From an uncultured Planctomycetaceae bacterium (GTDB lineage Bacteria; Planctomycetota; Planctomycetia; Pirellulales; Pirellulaceae), in contig CALMEE010000122.1 of assembly GCA_937862885.1 (NCBI GenBank), positions 62,001-126,000 of the forward strand: a DNA stretch of 64,000 nucleotides, written 5' to 3'. The position numbers and the translations under genes are program-made. The notes under the pieces were generated by a model, which saw only the letters and a list, made by a program, of their open reading frames with translations, ran no database searches and was not told where the DNA came from. Shown piece by piece: positions 55,674 to 64,000 of this stretch (positions are counted from its first letter, which is position 1; each line of letters starts with the position of its first letter).

Positions 55674-56432
55674 TTAGCCGGTCATTCCACCATCGACGAT
55701 CAATACTTGGCCCGTTACATAACTGGCGGCCGGACTGGCCAAAAACAGGACGCAGGCTGCGACATCCTCGGCGGTTCCCAACCTATTCGCGGGAATTCGT
55801 TTCGTTACTTCGCTCAGAATGGAATCCCCCAGAGCCTTTGTCATATCGCTTTCTATAAATCCGGGAGCAACGGCATTCACCGTAATTTTGCGTTTCGCTA
55901 GTTCTTTGCTCAAGCTCCTCGTCATGCCAATCAACCCCGCCTTGGAAGCCGAGTAATTTGTCTGTCCAGCGTTTCCAATTATACCCGAGACGCTAGACAT
56001 ATTGATAATTCGCCCATATCGACTGCTCAGCATGTGACGCGCGGCAGCCCGAGCAAATAGGAAACTTCCGCGTAAGTTCGTGTTGATCACCGCATCCCAC
56101 TGTTCATCGGTCATCCTCAGCATCAACGTGTCTTGCGTGATACCTGCATTGTTCACCAAAATGTCAATCTTGCCCCAATCTTCAGCGATTTTGTCAACTA
56201 ATTGATCGACACTTTCGCGTTGAGCAACATCGCACGTAAATGCTTCACCCGTCCCACCTTGAGCTGTAATCGTCGATATCGTGTCCGCCAGCTTTTCGGC
56301 ATTCCGCGCGATACATGCGACTCGGGCACCATTCAAGGCCAGACTAATGGCAACTTGCCGACCAAGGCCCTGCGAGGCCCCAGTTACAATTGCCGTTTGA
56401 CCCCGTAAATCAGCCTGAAGTGCTTGACTCAT
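55674..56432 (-). CDS. fabG: 3-oxoacyl-ACP reductase
   Basis: The 252-residue SDR protein has the NADPH motif TGASQGLGR, NNAGIT, the catalytic Ser in NMSSVSGIIGN, and YSASKAG with the Tyr and Lys. It reduces beta-ketoacyl-ACP in the elongation cycle. The ATG at 56432 is chosen (GGA is close upstream); an ATG two codons earlier at 56438 is possible. fabD ends 67 bases upstream. Confidence 0.95.
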   Translation of the reverse strand: MSQALQADLRGQTAIVTGASQGLGRQVAISLALNGARVACIARNAEKLADTISTITAQGGTGEAFTCDVAQRESVDQLVDKIAEDWGKIDILVNNAGITQDTLMLRMTDEQWDAVINTNLRGSFLFARAAARHMLSSRYGRIINMSSVSGIIGNAGQTNYSASKAGLIGMTRSLSKELAKRKITVNAVAPGFIESDMTKALGDSILSEVTKRIPANRLGTAEDVAACVLFLASPAASYVTGQVLIVDGGMTG

Positions 56433-56498
56433 ATTCATTCCAAATAGAAATCGAATTATCGCCCGGCTAATCACCGAGCTTCCCAACATATTAACGGC

Positions 56499-57407
56499 TT
56501 AACCAATATTCTCGCAAGGTATCGAGCGGTCGATGCGCTTGAGGATTCCCTTTAGCGTGGTGCCTGTGCCCACTTCGTAGAATTTCTCGACCCCTTGTTC
56601 AACCATGAAGCGAATTGACTGTTCCCAGTAGACCGGGGAACAAACTTGACTCACCAAAATTTTCTTCAATTCGTCGGGAGAACTATGGATATTCGCGTCA
56701 ACATTTGACACAACCGGAATTTGGGGGGGAACCAAGGACGCTTTCGCCAAAGCGGACTCCAACAGCGGCACGGCAGGACGCATCAGTTCGGTATGAAAGG
56801 CCCCCGCAACCTTGAGTCGTACTACGCGAAAAGCGCCTCGCTCAGAGGCAAGCTGTGACGCGCGCTCGATTGCAGAATTGTGCCCCGAAATCGCGATATT
56901 GCCTGGACACAAATAGTTGGCAACTTGCAGTACTTCTCCCTCTTCCCTTGCATCGATGCACACCTGTTCAACGGCTTCGGTTTCCATGCCCAAGACGCTA
57001 GCCATTCCACTTTCGACCAAATCAGAGGAAGCTTGCATCGCGTCTCCCCGGCATTGCACGACTCGTAAGCAGTCCTCGAAACTGAGCGATCCAGCAACCG
57101 CCATCGCAGTGTATTCACCCAAGCTCAACCCGGCCGTGAATGCGATGTCGTCGAATATGGCAGGCATTTCGGCCTTGAGCTTTTCCAAGGCTGCTATGCT
57201 GTGCACAAATAACGCAGGTTGAGAACGATTCGTGTGATGCAGGGTTGCTTCCGGCCCTTCAAAACATAGTTCACTCAGCGAATAACCCAAGATTTCATCG
57301 GCTTTCGAAAAAACTTCGCGCGAAGCCGAAAGTTGATTTGCCAAGTCTTTACCCATACCGAGCGTCTGAGCACCTTGACCGGGAAATAACAGCGCTAACT
57401 TTGCCAT
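56499..57407 (-). CDS. fabD: malonyl-CoA:ACP transacylase
   Basis: The 302-residue protein has the acyltransferase core with FPGQGAQ, the nucleophilic Ser in GLSLGEYTAM and the catalytic His in AFHTELM. It loads malonyl groups onto ACP. It is the first gene of the minus-strand fatty-acid cluster; fabH, plsX and rpmF, which often come before it in other bacteria, are absent upstream, where a divergent sugar-nucleotide gene begins instead. Confidence 0.96.
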   Translation of the reverse strand: MAKLALLFPGQGAQTLGMGKDLANQLSASREVFSKADEILGYSLSELCFEGPEATLHHTNRSQPALFVHSIAALEKLKAEMPAIFDDIAFTAGLSLGEYTAMAVAGSLSFEDCLRVVQCRGDAMQASSDLVESGMASVLGMETEAVEQVCIDAREEGEVLQVANYLCPGNIAISGHNSAIERASQLASERGAFRVVRLKVAGAFHTELMRPAVPLLESALAKASLVPPQIPVVSNVDANIHSSPDELKKILVSQVCSPVYWEQSIRFMVEQGVEKFYEVGTGTTLKGILKRIDRSIPCENIG

Positions 57408-57629
57408 TAAATTGAATCGTTATGAATTTGTTTCTATTTTCCAAAAAGAATCGACCGCTGATCAACGCGATCGTAGCCCAGTGTAAGTTGCACCATGGTA
57501 ATCGTCAACAACCGGTACGATGTCAGGAATCGCTAGTCTTGTTTTTGCACTTAGACTATATTGACTTGCAAATTAGGCTTCTCGGGTTTCAAACGCCAAC
57601 ACCTTTTTTCTTTGGAAAATTTAAAGTCG

Positions 57630-58604
57630 ATGTCAAGTTTAAAACGCATTTTAGTCACCGGAGGCGCGGGATTTCTGGGCTCTCACTTGTGTGAAAGGTT
57701 AGTTGAACAAGGGCACGACGTTATTTGCGTCGATAACTTTTTCACCAGCCAAAAAAGTAACATCATGCATCTCTTGGATTTTGCTAACTTTGAATTATTA
57801 CGGCATGACATCGTCAATCCGTTTTGGCTCGAAGTCGACCAGATTTACAATTTGGCTTGTCCAGCTGCGCCCGGTCATTACCAATACAACCCGATCAAGA
57901 CGATGAAAACTTCGGTCATTGGTTCGATCAATCTCTTGGGGATGGCGAAACGTTGCAATGCGCGCATCATGCAAGCGTCCACAAGCGAAGTTTACGGTGA
58001 TCCGGAAGAACATCCTCAACGCGAGTCGTATCGTGGTAGTGTCAATCCAGTCGGTCCACGCGCGTGCTACGATGAAGGAAAACGTGCGGCAGAAACGCTT
58101 TTTACTGACTACCACCGCATGCACAAACTCGATATTCGAATCGTGCGGATTTTCAACACGTATGGGCCTCGCATGCACCCGTTCGATGGCCGAGTTGTCT
58201 CTAACTTCATTCGACAAGCACTCAACAATGAAGAAATCACTGTGTTCGGTGACGGCTCACAGACGCGATCTTTTTGCTATCGCGATGATCTTGTCGAGGG
58301 GTTTATCCGCTTGATGAATTCCGAGGAGCCCTTGTACTTCCCCATTAATATGGGCAATCCAGGCGAGTACACGATTAAGCAATTGGCCGAACTCACGATC
58401 GAATTGACAGGCGCCTCCTCCAAGCTTGTTTACAAGGACCTGCCCGCAGATGACCCGACGCGGCGCCGGCCTGATATCAGCCTGGCAAGCAAACATCTTG
58501 CCTGGCATCCCACCGTGCCATTACGGGAAGGATTGAAGAAGACGATCGACTGGTTTAAGACCATCGATCCGGAACATTACCGACCGCCGACTCCGAATTA
58601 TTGA
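57630..58604 (+). CDS. UDP-glucuronate decarboxylase (UXS-like NAD-dependent epimerase family)
   Basis: The 324-residue extended SDR has [12 protein letters not shown], the catalytic Ser/Thr region [11 protein letters not shown], and YDEGKR (Tyr-x3-Lys). The segments [30 protein letters not shown] and [13 protein letters not shown] are typical of UXS enzymes, which turn UDP-glucuronate into UDP-xylose. Other extended SDRs cannot be fully excluded. The ATG at 57630 begins just before the nucleotide motif. Xylose donors would feed the glycosyltransferases nearby. Confidence 0.9.
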   Translation: MSSLKRILVTGGAGFLGSHLCERLVEQGHDVICVDNFFTSQKSNIMHLLDFANFELLRHDIVNPFWLEVDQIYNLACPAAPGHYQYNPIKTMKTSVIGSINLLGMAKRCNARIMQASTSEVYGDPEEHPQRESYRGSVNPVGPRACYDEGKRAAETLFTDYHRMHKLDIRIVRIFNTYGPRMHPFDGRVVSNFIRQALNNEEITVFGDGSQTRSFCYRDDLVEGFIRLMNSEEPLYFPINMGNPGEYTIKQLAELTIELTGASSKLVYKDLPADDPTRRRPDISLASKHLAWHPTVPLREGLKKTIDWFKTIDPEHYRPPTPNY

Positions 58605-58709
58605 AAACACAAGTTGATCAATAATGTTCTACCACGAACTGAACGCATCGAGCATCGGTTACATGATCAATGCAAGAGCGATCAATTTCGAAATTGGTCG
58701 TTGAGGGAG

Positions 58710-59144
58710 TCACAGTCCTAAATCCAAACTGCCTTCGCGAAATAATTCCGTTTCGCCGATCGTAACGACGTCACGCGTAAACAGCCGACCAAAAAAGGTA
58801 TTATCGGTTATGGGAACTCGCACGGTGACCTTAACCTTGGGCGTGTTATTCGTTATGACGCTAGGCGTTATCGTAATTTGGGTGTTTCGAGCCCCAGACC
58901 GTCTCATCGCCGCCTGCACGGCATGTGTTACATCATCGGCACTCGCCCCCGGAAGGATGCCAACGCGCGCTCCTTCATAGGCTGCTGCACCGGCGGCATG
59001 ACGCAAAAAACTTGCGCGGGCCAGTTCGTAAGTGCCAAACAGGAATAACAAGAATATCGAAAGTGTTAGTGACATCTCTACAGCGACGGCACCGCACCGC
59101 GTCCTGCGTTTCATTGCTTTTCGGTGAGCACTTTTCATAAGCAT
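58710..59144 (-). CDS. TadE-like pseudopilin-type membrane protein
   Basis: The 144-residue protein has the TadE pattern: a basic stretch, then GAVAVEMSLTLSIFLLFLFGTYELARASFLRHAA, i.e. the Glu after a hydrophobic start, then AAYEGAR. TadE and TadF proteins are minor pilins of the tight-adherence system. It is the third gene of a minus-strand group with a TadG-like vWA protein and another TadE-like protein. No tadA, tadB, tadC or prepilin peptidase is within the window. Confidence 0.82.
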   Translation of the reverse strand: MLMKSAHRKAMKRRTRCGAVAVEMSLTLSIFLLFLFGTYELARASFLRHAAGAAAYEGARVGILPGASADDVTHAVQAAMRRSGARNTQITITPSVITNNTPKVKVTVRVPITDNTFFGRLFTRDVVTIGETELFREGSLDLGL

Positions 59145-59265
59145 GAGTTTATTTTGGTGATATTTCAGGAAACGTTTTGTGGCGAGTCGTTCTGAATACT
59201 TCGCCCAACTTTGAGTGCCTGCTTTGCATTGTGAAATTCACAGTAGCACGGGAAGACTTGCCATC

Positions 59266-60309
59266 TCACTCAATGAGCACAATTGGTAACAGACGCGCCA
59301 TGTCACGGAACGCATCAACAAGGTCAGCATTGGTTTCGGCATGCAAATAAATGCCCCCGGTTTGTTGCGCGACTTGCTGCATGAGGCTGCGGTTCGCGCT
59401 TGGGCTGAAAGTGATCGTGTGAACAGTGATATTTGCAGCGGAAGCCTGTTGAACCGCCACTAGAGGGCTAACCCCTCGATTGTGAATCCCATCGGTCATC
59501 ACGATCATAATCCGTTGTGCGTTTGACCGCGCAAGCGGATCGCTAAATGTACTCAAGCCCATGAGAATCCCCTCGCCGATTGCCGTGAAACCGTTCGGCG
59601 TTGCATTGGCAAAAGCATTTCTGACCGATTGATGATTTGGCGTCATCGGGTGGAGCTTTGTCGAATTGGTGCTGTATACCGACAGTGATATTTGATCGCG
59701 CTGCCCCGATTGCTCAAGCTCGAACAGGAAGATGTTGAACGCATCGCGCAAAGCGTCGAAACGCCCAAAACTCGACATCGAACCAGACACGTCCAAGACC
59801 AAGGCAATATCTCGACTTGCTCGCGTTGAAGCGGCCGTAATCATCGGCTCAAATTCGGTCACGCCGAAGATTGGGCCAAACAACATGGGAACCGAACCAC
59901 TCAAAGAGTTTTGGGTTCGATCACCGGTAACCCGCACGGTATCGAACGGTTGTTGGTTGGGGACAAACTCAATTTTTCCATTACTGCTGCGGAGGTTTCC
60001 TCCAAACTCGATGTCCGTACCTCGGAGTTGCAAAGGTTTTCCTGCCACGACATTCTGCGAGGCAATATCGATTGCTGCTTGACGCGCGAGGTCGACATTG
60101 CCAGTTCGACTAAGGGCTTCTGAACCCGCTCTGGCAGCTGCATCGGTCGCTGTTCTCAATTCAGCTCGAGTCACATGAATATGCGCGAAGTCAATCGCGA
60201 ATGCTGCGGCAACCAGCAAGATGACAATGGTTATTGCGACAAAGACCATCATGGCTCCATCGCGATTGCCGTATTTTTGGGACCGTTTGATTTGGCTTTG
60301 ATTAGTCAT
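59266..60309 (-). CDS. TadG-like protein with vWA domain
   Basis: The 347-residue protein has an N-terminal TadE/TadG region (GAMMVFVAITIVILLVAAAFAIDFAHI; RTATDAAARAGSEAL) and a C-terminal vWA domain with MIDAS DVSGSMS and Asp in MTDGIHN. TadG with a vWA part is thought to work in the assembly of tad-type surface structures. The two TadE-like genes flank it on both sides on the same strand. Confidence 0.82.
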   Translation of the reverse strand: MTNQSQIKRSQKYGNRDGAMMVFVAITIVILLVAAAFAIDFAHIHVTRAELRTATDAAARAGSEALSRTGNVDLARQAAIDIASQNVVAGKPLQLRGTDIEFGGNLRSSNGKIEFVPNQQPFDTVRVTGDRTQNSLSGSVPMLFGPIFGVTEFEPMITAASTRASRDIALVLDVSGSMSSFGRFDALRDAFNIFLFELEQSGQRDQISLSVYSTNSTKLHPMTPNHQSVRNAFANATPNGFTAIGEGILMGLSTFSDPLARSNAQRIMIVMTDGIHNRGVSPLVAVQQASAANITVHTITFSPSANRSLMQQVAQQTGGIYLHAETNADLVDAFRDMARLLPIVLIE

Positions 60310-60357
60310 GATATTTACGGTATCGAGTGCATGAAAGTGAACACAAGCAAATCGGAG

Positions 60358-60804
60358 CTATTCCTTAATCATCGCTGCCTGTCCGCTCAAACCGATGCCA
60401 TTGAACGGAGGGATATTGAACAGCGTGTTGTCACGTCCAGTCGCAGTGACACTGACGCGGACAACTTGTCCTCTGGTAACAGCGGAGACATCAGGAGGAT
60501 CAAACACAACTTCGATATTGGCGATACGCCGACCGCTCGCTACGTTTTTGGCCGCAATCTCAGCTGTCGCATTTGTTCCGTTGCGGTGAGCAGCGACTTT
60601 TGCGGATTCGTAGGCAGCCTGTACCAATGCCTGACGTTTAAAGAGCATATTTGACGACTCGAATGTCCCCATCACGATCAAAATGATGACAGGTAAACAA
60701 ACCGTTAATTCCACGATGGCGGCCGCTCGTCGATTTGCCCTCTTGGAAATGGGCTTGCAAGTTCGCCTAGCATAGAGATTTGAATTCACTGATTGGCTAG
60801 TCAT
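60358..60804 (-). CDS. TadE-like pseudopilin-type membrane protein
   Basis: The 148-residue protein has the TadE pattern: a basic leader, then AAAIVELTVCLPVIILIVMGTFESSNMLFKRQALVQAAYESAKVAA. It is the first of the three minus-strand tad-like genes. Like the others it would sit in the membrane with most of its length outside. Partner genes for secretion are not in the window. Confidence 0.82.
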   Translation of the reverse strand: MTSQSVNSNLYARRTCKPISKRANRRAAAIVELTVCLPVIILIVMGTFESSNMLFKRQALVQAAYESAKVAAHRNGTNATAEIAAKNVASGRRIANIEVVFDPPDVSAVTRGQVVRVSVTATGRDNTLFNIPPFNGIGLSGQAAMIKE

Positions 60805-60985
60805 TTTCGTTGTGTCAAATTGGTGGATTGGTTGGTGAACGAATAACGTCGAAACATCAACGATTGAACCTCAATGGATGTTCATGCTGCACGCTCGCTT
60901 GGAGCCGGCATGAACAAAATTCATTTTTGTGTAACCGAATTGTGACCTGCTGATCGATGCCGCGCGTCGGCGAATTGTCATTGCC

Positions 60986-61450
60986 CTACGCGTTCACTTC
61001 GACTTGATTCGAGTTCTTATTGTCCAGTGACTCACAGCTAGTAGTCTCAACTCTCTGCATTTTCTCGACGATCTGATTGAACTCGGTAGCGGCGTCAGCC
61101 CAGAAGTCATTGTCTCTGAACTTGAGAGGTGCAGCAGTCCCAGTTGCCGCCAGTTCTCGCATGGCTTTGCGCAGGCGGTATACGGGTCCGACAAAGCGGT
61201 TGCTAAAGCGAATCGTGTCCAACATGAAGGCGGGCAACAGAGAGATCATCGTAAGCCCCAACAAGAAGTTTTGACGAAAAGCGTCGGAGAACCGGTCGCT
61301 CAACGACTTTTCGGGGGACTCCAGCAATATATTGAAAAAGGCAATCGTCAACATCAGCACCGCAAAAAAGATTAGCCAATGAAACATGACGCGACGTATC
61401 AAGCGCCCTTGCACTTTCGCGTCAATTAGATGTTGTTTGCGCTTAGACAT
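60986..61450 (-). CDS. membrane protein with HAMP-like region
   Basis: The 154-residue protein has two membrane helices (about residues 22-42 and 65-84). A HAMP-like linker follows (FVGPVYRLRKAMRELAATG), then a short cytoplasmic helix (EFNQIVEKMQRVE). HAMP regions pass signals from membrane sensors to enzymes or chemotaxis proteins; here no output domain is attached. Small solitary HAMP proteins are common in planctomycetes. AGG lies just before the start. Confidence 0.7.
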   Translation of the reverse strand: MSKRKQHLIDAKVQGRLIRRVMFHWLIFFAVLMLTIAFFNILLESPEKSLSDRFSDAFRQNFLLGLTMISLLPAFMLDTIRFSNRFVGPVYRLRKAMRELAATGTAAPLKFRDNDFWADAATEFNQIVEKMQRVETTSCESLDNKNSNQVEVNA

Positions 61451-61907
61451 TTGTTCAACCTAAAATCAAAAGTTTGCGATATATGGCGAGAGTTGAACCG
61501 CCATTACAATTTCCTGTAAGAAATTTAGGTCAGACCAGGTGATTTCAAAAATAATTGCGAGCAAACATCGAGACACGGCGGCATTGCCGACGCTACAATC
61601 GGCAAGATCGTTACAACAACTTTGCGCGGCCAGTAGTTCACTGTTAAACGATCGTGCGTTTGTTGATGGGTAACTGAGGAAACGGGCTAGGCTTGCGGGT
61701 GGGGAAAACAACGACTTCGCAATCGAACTGCGGTGGGGCCGGATGCCGCCAGACTTTGAATCACCGCTGCGGGTGGCCCACGGCTGGAAAAACGGCTGCG
61801 CGGCCAAAGTGATGCCACGCAGAAATATCCCTAGATTGGTGAGAAAACTGAGATAGCGGGATTTGCAGGTCGGTGCGCTTCTGAATCAGATGTGCTGCAT
61901 AGCGATA
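61451..61907. other. 457-base intergenic region, no gene seen
   Basis: A minus-strand frame at 61466-61807 was rejected because its composition is unlike the neighbours and it has no motif. No known structural RNA was matched. Confidence 0.4.
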
Positions 61908-62759
61908 TTACGCGACTTGCCGTGTCACGCGACGTTGCATGGAAGCGGCGTGCTGATCCGTGGTCTCAGATTCGTCAAATTCTTTAGGCAAGGGTTGCGG
62001 CAGACTGTGATAAAGTTCCCACAACCTAGCTTGCTTCATAAAGGAATAGAAAGCCGCCATCCAAGCTAATTGCAAACCTGCTTTCCCATCCAAAATTCCC
62101 AGCTGCAAAATATATTCTCGAAAGAACCGGAACGCAGGACGTACCAGCAGTTTAAAGTAAGAAGGTTTTATACCTTGTTCGTACCATTGCTCGGCTTGCA
62201 AAGTCGTATAGCGATGATACTTCATCAGGATTTGGTCGTAGTTCCAAACGGAGTAGTGCAAGAATTTCGCCCGCAAGGTTTCCACTTTATTTGTGGGGAT
62301 AATCGTTTGGGCGTGGTCGCCAGGCCCCTCGCAGTAGCCGATATCCCGTCGGAATAATCTTAGGACGGCATCAGTCCTTGCGTCTCCCCAATAAAGCCGG
62401 TGCCCCATGAAATGGTTGTCGCGGTAAATCCAATAACCGTCGGCAGTCGGACCTCGGTCTAGCACCAGTCGAATTTCTTCGGCCAGTTCCTTAGTAACTC
62501 GTTCGTCGGCATCCACGACAAGGATCCACTCATTTTTCGCCTGTGGACAGGCCCAGTTTTTGAAGTCTCCCGACGTAATGTACTCGCGTTGGATGATCCT
62601 GGTTTTCGGATATTGTCGACTGATTTCAATTGTGCGGTCCGTTGAACCCGAATCAGCGATCAAGATCTCGTCCGCGAGGTCCAAAAAACTCTCGATACAT
62701 GCGCCAATATTGTCCTGCTCATTTTTGCAAGGAACAATAACTGTCAATGGACGAAACAC
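61908..62759 (-). CDS. family 2 glycosyltransferase (WaaE/KdtX-like)
   Basis: The 283-residue protein has the GT2 fold near the N-terminus: VIVPCKNEQDNI, ADSGSTDRT and LVVDADERVT (the DXD-type motif), then MGHRLYWGDARTDAVLRLFRR. These match WaaE/KdtX-type enzymes, which add a glucose to the LPS inner core in some Gram-negatives. The start is GTG at 62759, preceded by GGGAG. The exact acceptor here is unknown, but an envelope glycan is likely. Confidence 0.87.
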   Translation of the reverse strand: MFRPLTVIVPCKNEQDNIGACIESFLDLADEILIADSGSTDRTIEISRQYPKTRIIQREYITSGDFKNWACPQAKNEWILVVDADERVTKELAEEIRLVLDRGPTADGYWIYRDNHFMGHRLYWGDARTDAVLRLFRRDIGYCEGPGDHAQTIIPTNKVETLRAKFLHYSVWNYDQILMKYHRYTTLQAEQWYEQGIKPSYFKLLVRPAFRFFREYILQLGILDGKAGLQLAWMAAFYSFMKQARLWELYHSLPQPLPKEFDESETTDQHAASMQRRVTRQVA

Positions 62760-63282
62760 AATGAAACTCCCGAGCCTTCTGACGACTGCTTGTTGAAAGT
62801 CGTCTATTTAAATGATGCCAAAACTAGTCGTTAAAGTCTGATCTCAGAAAACAGTGTTAAGAAAGGACCGAATTCTGATTCGCGGAAGAAACTAGAGATT
62901 TCGTGCTTTTGCGTCAAATCCATTCTGCTCATTTGCCAGCGAAAATACCTTCAAAGAAAATTCTCGCTAGCAATGAAGCTGGACCTACCTCGATGAAATT
63001 GCCAACGAATCAATTTTTTCCGCATAAGTTTCGTCACAAAGGCTCAAATAAATTTGGTGATTGCCAAACTGGTCACTTCAAATACTTTCGTTTGTGAATT
63101 ACCCTAAATAATCAAGTGAAACCCATGGATTCGCTGGATCAATCTTGTTAATCGGACGTCAAACTTCTTCCGTTTTTTCGGCGGAATTCGACTGAACCGA
63201 TGCTAGTGCGGTCACATTTGTATCGATAGATGCTAATCTCATTTTTGGCAAACTTCTTCCCCGTCCTGAATTAGACAACTCG
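62760..63282. other. 523-base divergent intergenic region
   Basis: AT-rich, with only short frames. It separates the minus-strand GT2 gene and the plus-strand TPR gene and should hold both promoters. No clear motif was found. Confidence 0.4.
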
Positions 63283-64000
63283 ATGAAATTATTCGAAATT
63301 CAAAGCATAACGTTGTTCAATATATTGCAGTTTATCTTCAGTTTTGCGGTCTTCGCGGAAACTGTCGCACACGCGCAAACGGTAGGTGAGCGAGTATTCG
63401 TGACGACAACCTCCGATACGAGAATTCGAGACCGCGTTGTCGGCAAAGTCTATGGTTCGTCGATTTATACAGTGACTCATGTCGAAGGAAATTGGCTGGC
63501 ACTTCGAGGCGTCGAAGGTTGGTTGCAATCCCGTTTTGTATTGTCACTTGATGAAGCGATTGAACAAATGAGTCAAAGAGTTGGCCGTAACCAAACGGAT
63601 GCTGAAGCTTTGGCAACTCGAGGAATGCTGTTTTTGGAGCAGAGAGATTATGCCAAAGCATTTCACGATCTGAACGCGGCATTGCAGGTCAATTCGAAAT
63701 TAGCGCAAGCGTGGAATAATCGCGGCTTGGCCTTATGGGGACAGGGACAACCTCAACTGGCAATCAAAGATCTTGAGATGGCCGTCAGTCTAGCTCCGAA
63801 GTTCACTGATGCCTATTACAACTTAGGCGCCATCTATTATGACGGGGGCAATTTCGCAAAGGCGATCGAGTACTACGACAAAGCGATTGGGTTGGCACCG
63901 AAAAACGCTCAGTATTATTTGAATCGCGGAAGTGCCAAACTCGAATGGGGAAAGACAGCTGAAGCGTTGGCGGACTACAACCGAGCCTTAGAAATTGATA
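63283..64000 (+). CDS. exported SH3-like/TPR protein (3' end outside window)
   Basis: An open frame starts at the ATG at 63283 and runs off the right edge (239 codons inside). A signal-like hydrophobic N-terminus ends near VAHAQ, followed by an SH3-like domain (VGERVFVTTTSDTRIRD to EGWLQSRFVL). Then come at least four TPR units with typical spacing: ALATRGMLFLEQRDYAKA, AWNNRGLALWGQGQ, AYYNLGAIYYDGGNFAKA and YYLNRGSAKLEWGKTAEA. TPR domains bind peptides or proteins; the SH3-like part often anchors to the cell wall or a partner. Function beyond protein binding is not evident. Confidence 0.75.
   Translation, partial: MKLFEIQSITLFNILQFIFSFAVFAETVAHAQTVGERVFVTTTSDTRIRDRVVGKVYGSSIYTVTHVEGNWLALRGVEGWLQSRFVLSLDEAIEQMSQRVGRNQTDAEALATRGMLFLEQRDYAKAFHDLNAALQVNSKLAQAWNNRGLALWGQGQPQLAIKDLEMAVSLAPKFTDAYYNLGAIYYDGGNFAKAIEYYDKAIGLAPKNAQYYLNRGSAKLEWGKTAEALADYNRALEID

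Noticed and set aside
61466-61807. 113-codon minus-strand frame and GC-rich block, considered as a gene or structural RNA
   Set aside because: Composition is unlike neighbours, and neither RNase P, tmRNA nor SRP RNA landmarks could be found.

Overview
The window reads as chromosome of a planctomycete, most likely of the Pirellulaceae (inference, not a database result). The evidence is a transmembrane Ser/Thr kinase with an extracytoplasmic sensor, a second kinase-like protein that has lost its catalytic residues, Tat-exported enzymes (intradiol dioxygenase, Mn-type superoxide dismutase, PhoX), a histone-deacetylase-family hydrolase, a PTPMT1-like phosphatase, a Gly-rich Spy-like protein, loose operons with long intergenic gaps, and frequent GTG and TTG starts. 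No insertion sequence, prophage, CRISPR array or plasmid gene was seen, and no classical DNA-binding regulator.

Layout. 1-11 kb: signalling and transport (kinase with sensor, sodium:solute symporter, TrmH-type methyltransferase, pseudokinase, divergent Nramp transporter, exported intradiol dioxygenase, MMPL/RND transporter). 11-17.4 kb: exported enzymes (Mn-type SOD, M3 metallopeptidase, dienelactone hydrolase, PhoX). 18-24 kb: a GT4 glycosyltransferase, the PTPMT1-like phosphatase, arginine decarboxylase, transaldolase and a tRNA with anticodon CAT. 24-29 kb: an unrecognised overlapping gene pair and the Spy-like protein.

30-35.7 kb holds a compact same-strand ABC block: an ABC-2 ATPase/permease pair, then a MacB/LolCD-type ATPase and an FtsX-type permease that overlap by four bases, then a ZnuA-like lipoprotein that also overlaps by four bases. 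The permease and the lipoprotein both carry His-rich loops. This is the best candidate in the window for an undescribed system, probably in metal handling.

36-50 kb: phosphoglycerate kinase, a STAS protein, a histone-deacetylase-family protein, a vWA protein with an overlapping membrane protein, tRNA-Leu(TAA), a DUF420 protein, an exported PDZ protein, DUF2071, a TraB/Tiki-like exported protein, DUF2270 and a fused RlmKL rRNA methyltransferase. 50-58.6 kb: envelope polysaccharide genes (GT26, NodB deacetylase, GT4, UDP-glucuronate decarboxylase) around a minus-strand fatty-acid cluster fabD-fabG-acpP-fabF. 58.7-64 kb: a TadE/TadG/TadE-like group, a HAMP-like membrane protein, a WaaE-type glycosyltransferase and the start of an exported SH3-like/TPR protein that runs off the window.

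Much of the window serves the cell surface: lipid synthesis, sugar-nucleotide and glycan assembly, exported hydrolases and redox enzymes, and membrane transporters, with housekeeping genes in between. All functions are read from motifs by eye. No similarity search was possible.
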